Assembly (NCBI GenBank): GCA_024036415.1
Contig: JAMWET010000814.1
Coordinates: 539,501-603,500, forward strand
Length of the DNA: 64,000 nucleotides
Reading direction: 5' to 3'
DNA from: Prochilodus magdalenae
Lineage: Eukaryota > Chordata > Actinopteri > Characiformes > Prochilodontidae
Numbering within the stretch: position 1 is the first letter of the stretch; each line of letters opens with the position of its first letter. Positions 1 to 12,420 of this stretch are shown piece by piece. The notes beneath the pieces were generated by a model. It did no database searches, was not told where the DNA came from, and was given only the letters and a program-made list of their open reading frames with translations. The position numbers and the translations under genes were made by a program.

Positions 1-224
1 CCTCCGTGTCTGATTCAGTGATTCACTGATTCAGGAGTCGACCTTATTCCCATCTCCTGAATTCGGAGAGTGGGTAAATCACTAGGCCTACTTCTGCTCA
101 AGGGAAATGTAGGTGTGTGATACACCTAGTGTGTGTATCGCACACCAACACTGCACAGTATATACTCTGTACTAATCCTAGTGTGAGTCTAGGAGGCAAT
201 ATCATACACAATAGGCTTTATTCA
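1..224. other. Unassigned left edge of window
   Basis: No gene signal or recognised repeat. The sequence contains short TG-rich and CACAC-rich stretches and leads into the repeat element that starts near 225. Confidence 0.4.
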
Positions 225-1310
225 AAATGGCACACCACTTTAATGCATACTGCATATTACAGTAGTATGTACTGCACACTGCCCCCTTTATGTAGTATGC
301 AGTACAGCAACAAGTTCTGACCTACAGTGTAGTAAACTAATACAGTCACGTGACCAGTTACCTCACATTTACCTGCTGTTATTACTGTATCCACTATTTC
401 GAGCTAGCTGCTGCTAACGCTGCTCAGTTCACCTGCGATACGGTTAGCCTAGCTGTTAGCTCCCCTCGGCTATTTCACTCTAAAACTGATCCTCTAAAGC
501 GAGTTCATCTTTTATTAATCTTCAGATCTGTATATTTAACTTTCTGAGGCTCATTCTGATCAAAACATACCCCACTCTACTCATATTTACCTCAGAGCTG
601 TTATTACTGTATCCACTGTTTAGAGCTAGCTGCTGCTAACGCTGCTCAGTTCACCTGAGATACGGTTAGCCTAGCTGTTAGCTTCCCTTGGCTATTTCAC
701 TCTAAAACTGATCCTCTAAAGTGAGTTCATCTTTTATTAATCTTCAGACCTGTATATTTAACTTTCTGAGGCTCATTCTGATAAACACACACCCCACTAC
801 AATCACTACACCCACATTTACCTCAGAGCTGTTATTACTGTATCCACTGTTTAGAGCTAGCTGCTGCTAACGCTGCTCAGTTCACCTGAGATACGGTTAG
901 CCTAGCTGTTAGCTCCCCTCGGCTATTTCACTCTAAAACTGATCCTCTAAAGCGAGTTCATCTTTTATTAATCTTCAGACCTGTATATTTAACTTTCTGA
1001 GGCTCGTTCTGATAAAAACATACCACACTACAATGACTACACCCTCATTTATACACAGAGTGGGCTGTGTTTTGGTCCCCAGTGCAGAGCAGAGAGCTGA
1101 GAGCTGGTGAGGCCGCGTTGCATGATGGGACGCCGTACACCATGAAGAGAGCTCCACCTGTATACTAGAAACTCTGACTGGAGTAGAACACCATCCGGGT
1201 ATCTTCAGTGCACTACAGATTTATAGTTTGTGTTGCATACTACATACTACATTTAGGCAGATTTAGTACACGAGCGGTATGTAGCATACCATTTTAAATA
1301 CAGCCAATAA
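225..1310. repeat. Composite repeat with three internal tandem units of about 231 bp
   Basis: Three head-to-tail copies of a roughly 222-232 bp unit occupy about 350-1045. The shared string TTATTACTGTATCCACT starts near 379, 601 and 832. Each unit carries the AGCTAGCTGCTGCTAACGCTGC block, followed by a GGTTAGCCTAGCTGTTAG block. The array is flanked by sequence rich in the words CATACTACATACTAC and AAAATGGCACA, and on the right by GCATGATGGGACG. Such words recur in non-autonomous teleost DNA transposons (family knowledge, not tested). The same unit with the same left word and a similar right junction recurs at 37310-37985, so the tandem array probably moves as part of an element. No credible protein is encoded; open frames here are chance. 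Confidence 0.75.
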
Positions 1311-2039
1311 CAGTGTACTACACTGTTTCTCACTAACAGGAGGTGATGAAGCTTACGTCATACTGTGCTGGACTCAAAAACACAAACAAATAAACACAAT
1401 TTACTAGAATACATTAATTTATACAGGCTATTTTCACATACGTGAGTGACTTTCACCTTTATACACCATTTCTGGTCCTGTCACCACCACAGCCACTGTC
1501 ACATCCCGGGCGGCCATTATTTCAGATGTGAAGGTTCTGCCCTTTCAGTTTCCTGTTGCATTGTGGGACAATAACATCCATCTCCCACAACCCCCCCGTG
1601 CTGCTCTAACAACCTTTGGCACAGGATTTTGGCACATTGTTAGAATGTTGCAGTTGGCTGGGGCAGCTCTAGCATGGTAGAAATTCCCCAAATTGGCTCT
1701 TTAGAGAAGTTCCATGGTATGATATTGAGTCACTGAACATCTCAGTATAACCCACTCCACTGCCAACCGTTTGTTTCCCTTATGGAGGTTGCATAACAGC
1801 ATGCTGAATGTTATGTCTCTGTTCACAATGGAAAATCAAGGCAAATTTAAATAACATTATTCTTAATGTTACCATGTGGTATATTTATGTACTTTTTGTG
1901 ATTTTATAAGGTTGTAGATAATTATACTGAAGGGTTATCCAAAGCCTTAGATCTATCAAAAGAATGGAAACATCAAATATTGATACTGGAAAGGTTCTTT
2001 CAAACAGATTGCCCCAATCTGGAAAAGAACCGGTTCCAA
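1311..2039. other. Intergenic stretch without recognised feature
   Basis: AT-rich single-copy-looking sequence. I see no exon with conserved coding content and no clear repeat until the Tc1-like copy that begins near 2040. Confidence 0.4.
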
Positions 2040-2590
2040 AGAACTTCTCATGGCGTTGTAGGGGTTCCTAATGGTGTCCTGTGATAATCCATCCCATGCA
2101 GCTTGAATATTCTCACATTTCCTGCAGGTTGTGCGGTAGGGATGGAGGTGGAGTGACACCAGGCCTTCTGGACATGGGACATGTGACAACAAACCATTCA
2201 TCATGCAGCTGACCACGGTGCTTCCACACGAGTTCACTGGCCGAGTCCACCAAGACAAAAGCAGTCAGTGAAGATGACCCACTGCCATTCGGAGTCACTC
2301 CATGAGTCTGGCACGACACCTTTGCAGTCTTTGGCAACGTTGACGTGGTGTTAAGGCAGTCGTCTTACCAGTCTATGTGCATGTAGTCCTGCATTGTGCA
2401 GCCCTCAACCAATGGTGTTGGCACTACCAGAATGACTCATGAAGGGCAAACATGTCCTGAACCGTGGCTGCTGGATCCGCCAGGTACAGCGATAAGGCCT
2501 GTCCTTGCGTTACATGTGCAGTCTCTCAATGTCAAACCCACCCACCTAGCTATGTTCCTGTCAGTTGTTTCCTTCTGGGTGCAGCTATTT
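2040..2590 (-). mobile_element. Decayed Tc1-like transposon fragment (family 1, copy A)
   Basis: Read on the minus strand, the segment holds the C-terminal part of a Tc1/mariner DD34E-type transposase with stops and frameshifts: a stretch like AAWDGLSQDTIRNPYNAMR, close to the usual Tc1 C-terminus (W-x-x-x-SQD-x-I-x-NLY-x-SM). The right edge carries the terminal word CCTTCTGGGTGCAG, which is seen inverted or direct at the other copies (15474, 17045, 52670). It is broken and cannot encode an active enzyme. It lies downstream of the nfya 3' end. Confidence 0.75.
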
Positions 2591-3946
2591 GTTTGTAGAT
2601 GAGTGTACATACAATATGATAAACTTACCAAAGCTGTGTCACAATAACAGCATATGTAAAGAACACAGCTATTTCTGTATACTCTGCCCCAACCCACACC
2701 CCCCATCCTCCCCACCGCCCTAGTTTAACAAAAGTTAGAGGCAAGTTACCCATACTTGGTCTCATAAGTCCTTCAGACAAACACATTCCAAAAGCAGGAA
2801 TGCTGTTGATGTACGATGAGTAGAAAGTAATAAGAAGAAATTGGGCACTAAAATCTCATTTCATTCCACAGAGCTAAGAGGATTAAAGGACAGAACTCAA
2901 CTTGATCGAATTAAGACCATTTACAGCCTCAAACAGTGCAATGCTTGAATAGATTAGCAGGGGGAGAAAAGAAAGAGAGAAAAAGAAAAAAAATCACGCT
3001 CAACAATGCAGTTTGCAACTGACTGGACACAATTTAATCAAAATACATCATGTTGAAAAACTGCAATGTCTAACATAATTCTCAGAAAAAAAGTATCTAC
3101 ATTCGCCCGCCGTGAGGACCAGGCAGAAGAAGGGAAGAGAAATTAATAATTGCTATTTCAAATGAAACGGGAAGACATGTAGCAGAGAAAGACCATCAAC
3201 AATGAGCACAAGGGTAAGAAATGCAAAGAGACTTTTCTCTAATTAGAAATCTTAACAAAATTATCAAAATTTGAATGCAAAAAGTATTCATGTTACAAGC
3301 ACTAATGTAACAAGGCTGAGCCCCAGAGGCAAAATCCCCCTGGTGAACAGGATACACCGCAAAATTCTTTGCTTTGGCCCCTCACCTCCCATTTCCCAGT
3401 GAAGAAGAAAAGTACAGCTACACACAGAACCGCCACTATCTTGAGCATAAGATACAAGATAAATGCAAGTTTGCACTAACTAGGGCACATGACTCACTAT
3501 CCTGACCATTCGTTTTAACAATGCAAAAGCGCCACATGACAAAATCAGAAATTATAAAACTGAGTTACTTTAAAATAATCTTTATACACTAACTCCCTAG
3601 CCAGCCTTCACTGTACACTTGGTGTATGGCCTGTTCTCAGGAACAGATCACAGTATCCAAGACCATTTGTTAGCCTTATGCCTTTTAAGCACCACATACC
3701 AAATTCACTAACCTCTACAGGTTCTATAAAATGTTCCTCCTTTCGCTCCCCACTATTGGTATTGGCTGAAACCGGCGATTAAAGCCAGACTCTCGCTTAC
3801 AGTGGGAAAGGAGAGAGGAGCGAGACACAGTATTGCCTGTTGGGCTAGAGTTGCATTAAGAGCTGGGTTGATGATATGCACTGTTTTTATTTTTGGGTGC
3901 TGGTTGTATAGGGCTTCCGAGTAGACGGGGGTTCTCGGACCTGCTG
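2591..3946 (-). other. nfya: Probable nfya 3' UTR and downstream flank
   Basis: This is the region immediately 3' of the nfya stop codon on the minus strand. A minus-strand AATAAA-type signal reads as TTTATT at 3886-3891, only about 60 bases after the stop, so a short UTR is possible. Vertebrate NFYA usually has a longer one, which could extend toward 2.9 kb. Nothing coding is supported. The exact cleavage site cannot be set from sequence. Confidence 0.4.
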
Positions 3947-5662
3947 CTACGATACACGTATCATCTGGGTCACTGTCTCCTCTCCTGACTGATTCTGCTC
4001 TTGCTGCTCCTACAGAGAAGGAGGGAGGAGGGATGAGTAAGTGGGTGAATCAATGATTACACACATAACCCATACACAAATACTCTACTCGGGTTTAAAA
4101 GGGAGTCATGACTCTCCACACTAGTTAACGCACACAAAGATATATGGAGCCGCTAATTTGTGTAGGGTGTGTGGACAGAAAGCACATGTAAGCAGGAAAA
4201 ATAATGAAGTAGTCTAATAATTAACATCATGGTTTAGCCTACATTTGCTCGTTAGTTACTTTTTTGGAAACTTTTTCAAGGAAATGACTTTACCGCTATG
4301 CGTGACTCACTTATTTTTTTTGGGTGAGTGAGCATATCTGTAGTCTGTGGTTGACAAAGATGGCTTTTTTAGATCACCAAGATAAAATGCATTAATAAAT
4401 AAGATGACAGAAAGACTGAGCAGATGAAATGCAGTACAGATACACAGACATTTTCAGATGTCTAGGTTTATAACAAACTCTTGGGAGGGGTTGTTGAACA
4501 ACATTTGACTAGTCTGAGTCATTTATTAATGGATAAAAAAAAAAAAAAAGTCACAACATGAGACAACCATGCATCAGCGTGTCAGAATTGCAAAAGCAAG
4601 AAAACAAAGGCAGAGTACAAATACAAAACAAAAGTGCAACACAGAAGCATGCAGCATGTGTAGGGTAAATCACAAAGAGACTGGGGTTAAGACTGCAAGC
4701 AACATTCCCCGCACTGCCAAATTCTTTCTACATTAAGCTTGACTGGTTCCTTAAAAATGCAACATGATCCCTGCAGCTTAAATGCAAAACATCTCGGTAG
4801 GCTTTCATTGACCACAATACATATTCTTAAGACAGTGAAAATGGAACAGTTCATTTTTGTTCAAAAGCAATGAAGACTTTGATCGCAGGAGGCTTTTTTT
4901 TTTAAACAAACATTCATTATTGTGTGACTGTACAGTATACTTAAAAGCACATAGCTCTTCTGACATATTATGACAGAGCTGATCACATAGCCTTGGCTAC
5001 AGCAATGCTCGCTAAAGTCCTGTGGCAAAACAGCACCAATGTGTATTGTGGTACATAAGAAAAGTACTGCAGCCTTTAGCTCATTATCTTTGGTTCACAG
5101 TCAAATTGTCCAAGTGATAAAATGGTGACGAAGCACACACTCACAGCATGTCAGAAAAAAAACACCATGAATCAACCATGAAAAGGGCTTAGGAAACAGC
5201 AATGATTCGGTTAAGCAAGGAGGCAGGTGATGAGCACAGCTTTGCCTATGAAAGCTCATAAGCAAGGGAAGATGCAGCCAATGAGAGCAGAGGACAGCAG
5301 CTAAGCGAGGGGCGTGGAGAGTTCAGGTAGCCAAAGTAGGGAGTGAGCTAAGCAAGGGGTTGGGTGTGCGCAGGCAGCCAGTGAGAGCCAATGACTGTGG
5401 TGGCTCTTTGCAAGTCCTCCTGTTTGACTCCACCCTGCATCAGCAGCCTCACCTGCCCAGGCAGACCATCCTCTTTATCCTTTGGCGAAAAGAAACGGCC
5501 ACCGTCGCCCCGTTTTCTCTGCATGGCGTGTCTGTGCCGTGACTCGTGCAGGTATTTCTGGAAAAGCAAAGTGAATGGGTCAAGACATTTTTAGGGGGAA
5601 AAATTTAATCCGATCAGAAACCCTAAATACATGGGTTCAAATAATTATTATAGAATATTACC

Positions 5663-5734
<72 letters not shown>

Positions 5735-8700
5735 TCTTCCAAGGAAAATATTTTTTAAACTAAGACATAGAAAAAATATGGGAAAAGAGAAGAAATTTGG
5801 GGAAATTTTAGGAGAACTTTCTGGCAGACCAAACGTCCTTGTCCCACTTTTGAGCAGCCCTGGCATAGATAAAATCAAGCTTATGCTTTTGAGAACTGCC
5901 CAATAGTCATGGCTATCACACAGTAGCCTCTACCATATAGAACTGGTCATTTTCTGGCACAGTGGTGCACCTGCCACCCATCCCTTACCCGTCTCTCTTT
6001 GGGGATCTTGCCCTCGGCCTCCAGCTTGGCACGGGCTTGCCGTCTCTTAAGGATGCGGTGGTACTGTTTGGCATTGACATAGAGAGGCTCCTCCTCTAGC
6101 ATCTCAGCCCCAGGCAGAGGGATGCGCTGAATGGTGGGTACGGTGCCTCCTCCAGGGACCATCTAAAACACAAACACAAATGGGCCAGAACCACATTAAT
6201 TCAATCTGGTACCAGCTAATATGATTGACATGGAATTTTGGCAAGGTCACTGAGAAAAAGTACCACCCTGTGGCAAGGACACCCACGGAGCAGCTGTGTG
6301 CATAATGTGTTATGAGAAGCCTGGAATACTTCGCTCTCATTTAGATTTTATACCATTAGCCCAGTAAAAGACAAACAAGTGTGATGGCTAGCCAGGTTCT
6401 ACTCTGACACCAGGCAAACAGCTCAGACTCCCAAACCAGGAACTACTTATTTTGAACTTAAAACCGTATACATTAAGGAAATTAAACAAAATTCCAGCAG
6501 ATTCGTTCAGATTATTACACAAGGGTTTTTGGCTCTAACTTACAACACCATACAAAAAGGAAGTTAGCACAGCACGCCGCCCCGATACAGTTACTGATAA
6601 AAAGGTGTACTCGTAATAGCTTACGTAACTCATTCTGAGCTCTTACCATGACCATGCCTCCTGCGTTGACCACGTTGCCAGACACCGGCAGGGTGACTGT
6701 AACTGTGCCTTGGCCGCTGTTGGTAGTGGAGGTGTTGGCGCCCCCTGCTGCCTGTACAATCTGGGTGCCAGTCAGAGTGCCTGCTGGGATGGTTATCATG
6801 CCTGTGGAAATTAAGTAAAATTTCAAGTTAAATAAACTGGTATATTAAAATGTTTCCATAAAGCTACAATTGTATGTATAACTATGTATAATAAAAACTG
6901 TTTCAGGGTTACATAATAATTAAATATGTACTGCTCTGTCATTAGCTTAGCAGTTGTTTAGCTGCAGTTTAAACCAGGTAAACCAGATGCAATCTGATGT
7001 TACTCATGATCAGCCCAACTGAAAGACTAAACTGCATAGTAATGAAAATTTTAACTGTTCAAAAAGTGCTTGATTTTATTGTTAAATATTTTAAATATGA
7101 CACTACGGTAGCCAATAACTGTACTCCCCAGCCAATTTATTAGGTACTTTGTATGTACACTCGCTGTTCACTGTATCAGCGCCTCTTTTCACATATTTGG
7201 GGCAGGTATTATTTGGGTGGTGGATCATTTTCAGCACTCCAGTGACTCTAATGTGATAGTGGTATGTTACCACGTGTAATACAGTCTGTAATTGTAGACC
7301 CACACAGTGCATGTACATGGTAAATGGACCTGATATGTAATAATCTAATAATAAACCTTTGCCTCAGCAAAACCACATTCAAAGAAAATTTTTATTTATT
7401 GTTTAATAAAAAAAAATCTATATAATGTGCATTATGCTTTTCCAGTTTTTACCCATTCCCTTAATGTGTTATATGACTTTGTGCATGTACACAATTTGCA
7501 GAGTAAAAAAAAGTACACGCCACAATTTCGTAAAACAATTCTTATTGGCTGCCTGTAGTGGCGGAACTTGCAGCAGGATGCTGCTATCGCTTTCAACGGC
7601 TCTGGCAGTTGATCAGAGTGGGAAAGATGACCAGTCAGATCACACTGAACTCGCACCATAGCTCTACCAGAGCATTTCAGTAAGAGGATGAATGCAGTTG
7701 TACAGTATGAGAAGAATATTGTGGTTTTGGCCCCCTTTAAAAACACAGCCATTGGTCATAAAAAAATTTAGTGTCTAAACCATTAAGTTGAAAAGTAAAA
7801 AAGGTTTAGGGTATGGAATACTAAAATAACTGAGGACAGTACAATTAAAATACAATCGTCTTGTCTCAAACCTGCTATACACATAGATTCACTAAGGTTT
7901 AAGATAAGCCGATGTGAAAATAATTTTACTGTTTTAGTTTAAATCGGTCAAAAATGTTAACCTCTGAAGCAGTGACATCTAGTGGCAGATGTGTTTTTTA
8001 CAACACAGGTGGGCTTTTAACCAAGGTTTCCAACGAGTTTCAAAACCCACATTCAGGTTTAAATCTGTGTTAAAGCCAGAGCTAAGTTAATAACGACGGC
8101 TACTTAATGTTTGATGAGGCTTTTACTTTAAGCATACATGTGATGTCAGTAATAGCAGTTAAAGCTTCTTTAACTTCGTGCATAGCCTTACTTTGATAAG
8201 GCAGGCCAGATATGGTTTATGTGAAGTAAAACTGTAACAGCGGCACATGTTCAATTACAATACTCACTCAACCTTTGAGTGTAAACAAATAAATATGTTT
8301 ATTTTTTTATCAATAAATAAATGTGTATTATAATAGCACCTAGCGGGCCAACATGTCGTGTAGGACGAGCATGTAGACATAAAAATGCTGCTGAGCACCT
8401 ATCTATGTAGAGCTTGAGACTTATGAAAATAAACCTGATGTTGTGCAATGCACAAAAAGCACTAGATAATGGCTAATAATGGGTTAATGGCTTACCAACC
8501 TTCTGTACCCCCCACCCAAAAACAAAAAAACAAAAATACATTAATATTTTTGTGTTAACTTTTAATACACGTGAGCTCAGAAGGAAGGAGGCAGAGTGCT
8601 GTAGAGTTGTGGCCTGTAGGTTAGTACATACCCTGCTGCAACACAGTGCCATCTGCATTCACGGGTTGGTACACAATAGTCTGTCCTTCAGCAGTCTGAG

Positions 8701-11123
8701 CAACCTGCTGTCCCTGTACTGTGATCTGTTGGCCCTTTTAAAAATACACACACAAAAACATTGTTAACATATGGGTCAGGGTCAGGAAAACGGACTATGT
8801 ACCCATTACATTCTCATATCTAAATCTAGAGTAATATCCTGTTTACATGGGAATGCAATTCATTTTACAGCGCAGAACTGAAACAAAACAGTGTCACGTG
8901 TAATATGTTCTTCGCAGGATTCTTCCATCGGTGTTGACTGATCGGGACAGTTTTAATAATAAACCATATATTTTAACCCATGTTAATAAACATAACAAAA
9001 GGAGCTTAGAGGTAAGCAATGTAATGTTATCATTAGAAATGTTGTCATTGTGTTGAACAATATGCTATATTCATGCCTACCCAGATGTGATGTCTAGATC
9101 CAAGTTCACCAGTATTGCACTATTCTGTGATAAAATCATATAGCAGTACAGAAGCAGAGCAGAGAGTAGATGTACACCCACCTGGTTCTGTCCTGCAGTA
9201 ATAGCAGTTTGGGGCTGCTGGATGATGATCTGCTGGGCTTGGCCCTGCTGTCCCTGCAACTGCAGTGTCTGCCCTCCCTGCAGCTGGATCTGGCCCGGCT
9301 GCACTAACTGTATCTGAGGCCAGACAGGAATGACAGACATTAACACATGTGTGATGATTATGTGATGAGATGAATGCTGTTAAATATAATCTAACTATTC
9401 TGGAATTTTTTTTTTTGTATTATAACAGCATAGCTCAAATATACACAACATTTCATCTACTGTCCTTTATTATCACTTTATGAACACATATGTAAGTCAA
9501 CGTGAAAAAGTCTAGTATGCAACCACTCTTACCTGCTGCAGACCCTGAGCTCCGGAGACAGGAACCTGCATAATGGTCTGGCCCTGGCCTCCAGACATGG
9601 CCTGCACCATGATAGGCTGCCCAGAGGAGGTGATCAGCTGACCTCCACTCACCTGTACCATCAGGGGTTGTCCTTGGACCTACACATAAAGGAAGGAGCC
9701 CCCACACACACACATTTAACTTGATGTCTCAATAAGAATGAACTCAGCAGTAACCAGAAGGAATCTTTGCATGCAGCTTCAGGCTTCTGACATGCAACCA
9801 AAAACATACAGTTCAGCGCTGTTCAATAGTTTATCAGACCAATCCACAGGACAGCCTGAACCAGCTTCGACAAAAATTCTTTATTTAAACTTTTAAACAG
9901 GTTTACTGCATAGATTTCATTAACAAGGGGAAATAAAATAATTTCCCTGCCTAGCTATGAGCAATTGTCATTCGGTGTGGACTGGGCTGATAATGATGAC
10001 CGAAAAAGGGTGCTGTCCACATGTTTGAGACAAACATGGTCAAGCATTAGAGGAACATGCTGAAAATAGTGCATTAGCAGTCCATACATTGCTAATGTAC
10101 AGTTCAATCGTGGCCATACACTTTCCGCTTGCACTCTTACTCTCTATATATGTACACACACATAAACACAGTATTTATAACCTGACAAGACATACTGCTC
10201 TAACAGCTCATGTTGCAGATGAAGCAGCATGCAAATGTACTGCAAACACAAAACAAAGCTCAACGACGACAGGAATAGGCTCCCAAAGAACCCGCCTGGT
10301 GACCTTTTAGACACGACACATCGGGATATAAATAAACCAGACAAAAAAAAAAACATAGTACAACAGCCAAAGGAAACAGTCAAGGTGTAAAATGACTGAC
10401 CCGGTTAACAGATCAGGGATGAGTTTCCAAAAAGTATGTTGTTATTTAATACAACAACATGCATGCATGTGCTCCGGTCACCTTCGGAAACTGCACCCTG
10501 GCCCATTAAGAACTGAAGCAATGCATGCCAGTCAGCTCACTGTATCACAGACACAAGCTGCATGCGACAGGATAAGACTTAAAGCTCAGAATTCTCACAA
10601 CTACCTGGAGGGTCTGCACTTGCTGACCCGCCGCTGTAGCGACAGGCGCTTCGGTCTGCAGCTGTACAGCTGTTACTGTGGCCTGTGCCTGTAAATAAGC
10701 CCATATAACTGTATCACTCCTAACTCTACAGTGGTTGCTGTGTTGTCATGCACTGACATTCCCTAATGGAATCCTTGCATCTGAACTGTGAAAGCAGATT
10801 TCCATTTTTAAATAGTGACTGAGGAAAACTACAGTGGGTAAACACACTAGTGAAACTACTAGTAGTAAAGGTGTGCTACTGGATAATGGGACTCATGCAT
10901 GTGGTAACCAACTGTTCATTTGCTCTAACTCCTAAACAATGCACTCATAAACCTAATCAGACTGGATGTAGACTGTAAACCCCTGTCCTGGTAGGATCCA
11001 GATCTCACACATCTTATTTATTTATCGCTTCCTGATTGATTAGCTTACCTGCTGTTGGACTTGCCCATTAGATGACTGAACGACTATCTGCTCCCCACCG
11101 CTTGTGGAGTTGTACTGCTCCAT
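3947..11123 (-). CDS. nfya: Nuclear transcription factor Y subunit alpha (NF-YA), 9 coding exons, 345 aa
   Basis: NF-YA joins the NF-YB/NF-YC histone-fold dimer and gives sequence-specific binding to CCAAT boxes in the nucleus. Coding exons on the minus strand: 11123-11049, 10688-10605, 9679-9533, 9313-9182, 8734-8632, 6801-6647, 6162-5989, 5557-5453, 4009-3947. All junctions are GT-AG with consistent phase. The product is 345 aa (human 347). The start reads MEQYNSTSGGEQIVVQ, like human. Residues 1-180 are Gln-rich and 181-232 Ser/Thr-rich activation regions. The subunit-interaction helix (EPLYVNAKQYHRILKRRQAR) lies at 257-276 and the DNA-binding A2 region with RHRHAM and GGRFF at 291-313. 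The last exon encodes 20 residues ending TQMIRVS. A 5' UTR exon junction is likely at 11145. Head-to-head neighbour: ngrn. Identity is essentially certain. Confidence 0.97.
5663..5729. repeat. Compound triplet microsatellite (CTA)n then (ATA)n
   Basis: A perfect run of about 12 ACT/CTA triplets passes abruptly into about 10 AAT triplets, the two motifs differing at one base. It lies in the nfya intron just upstream of the exon that starts at 5557. Confidence 0.95.
7103..7310. repeat. Common teleost interspersed repeat fragment
   Basis: The words CCAATTTATTAGGTAC, GGCAGGTATTATTTGGGTGG and TGGATCATTTTCAGCACT, in this order, match a dispersed repeat I know from many fish genomes (usual form: CTTTATTAGGTACACC, then GGTGGTGGATCATTCTCAGC). 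The class of the element is not certain to me. It lies in the 1.8-kb intron between nfya exons 5 and 6. Confidence 0.55.
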
Positions 11124-11899
11124 TTTCGTCCCAAATCTCACTAGTCTGGAGAAGAAGCATTTAGGTTGTCAGCACATGCCCAGGACTACCAATAACAACA
11201 ATGGCTAGTTTCAATAGAGAACCCAAAGCAGGGACTGATCTGCGGGTGTCTGTGTACTAGCTCTGTATTGATCATCACATTATACAGATGAAGACTCTCT
11301 GCTTATTAGAAACAACAGACGACTGGATGCGGGAGGTGTAAGGCTGTTCTGAGAATCGCCTCCCTTCAAAACAAAAGACTGACGGACAGATACCTGAGCC
11401 AGAGAGAAAACAGAAAAGGCTAGCCATGCTAGCTATAGGCTACAACTAGGGGAAAAGGGCGGCAGCTCAACATTTGAAACCCCATGTTTGTTATAACAGT
11501 GAACATCAGGTTAGCATGCTAAGCTACTGTATATAACCATTAGCCAGTAATATGAAGAGGATGGTACTTGGAAGTGGACTTGGAAGGTAACGTATGCTAA
11601 CTCGGTTAATTACTTGGACTTTAGCCGGTTAGCAAAACGCTTGCTGCTTTTATCAATTCCTCCTCAAGCAGCACAACGCACCGAGCTACCTCTGTGTCCA
11701 CCTAGCCAGCCTTTGTATGCTTTGTTCCAGGAATACTGTATTAGTAGGCAGTTAGCTCGCTCGCTCGCTAGCATCTGAAACAAGACTGCTCAGGCTAGCT
11801 AGCCAGGCTAAGTTGCCTCCTTTGTTTGCTGGCTGGTGAACTACAGAGCTAACTACAGCACAGCGACGTCCATTTTAGCCCCTGTTTGTTTCGCTGACC

Positions 11900-12420
11900 C
11901 TCGTTTGTCCTGTTCTCGCATTACCGATTTGATTTCTGTATTTTGCAGAATTAGTAATTTGGTTGGTCAATGACAAACCAATCCGTGTTGTCAGCTACCA
12001 TTCCCCAGGAGCCGCGCACTCTTTTACCGTTTCTCGGTTGTCCGGTGTCCCTCTGATTGGCTCCAGTACAGCGCGCAGAAACCCAATCACCACCGCGCGC
12101 TCACAAAATGGCGCAAATGAGGCGCGCGGGGGGCAGGAGCTTCAAGGGAACGCGCGCAGCCACGTGGGGGCGCGCCCGGGCCGGACGCGCGCCGCGGGAG
12201 CGCGCACATATGTTAAGAAGAGTTCCGGTTCGGGTTTGATTCGACCTCTGGTCACGAATCGAAGCTTATCGGCTCGAAGAGTTTGACATATCAACTAAGC
12301 ACGCGGCAGTGAGACAGGTAGTTATACGCGCTCCGTCTGTTGTATTGTCTGACCGGCTGCAGACGTTCAGGTCGAAGGCTGCACGTGTAGGAAACATACC
12401 TGATGGATCGGTTAACCTAA
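11900..12420. promoter_or_regulatory. CpG-rich, CCAAT-box promoter shared by nfya and probably ngrn
   Basis: CpG density rises sharply here, with GCGCGC-rich runs at 12070-12210. Three CCAAT boxes lie within 110 bp: 11978-11982 (plus), 12056-12060 (minus, ATTGG) and 12083-12087 (plus). A YY1-like AAAATGGCG is at 12105-12113 and an ETS-like TTCCGG near 12220. nfya leaves to the left. On the right, GAGACAG/GTAGTT at 12318 is a possible donor for an untranslated first exon of ngrn that would join the acceptor near 14185 (inference). CCAAT boxes in front of the gene for a CCAAT-binding subunit suggest autoregulation. Confidence 0.6.

Noticed and set aside
11963..12286. 107-codon frame through the CpG island
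   Set aside because: A GC-rich promoter segment with few stops. The Arg/Gly-rich product shows no recognised domain and overlaps promoter motifs.
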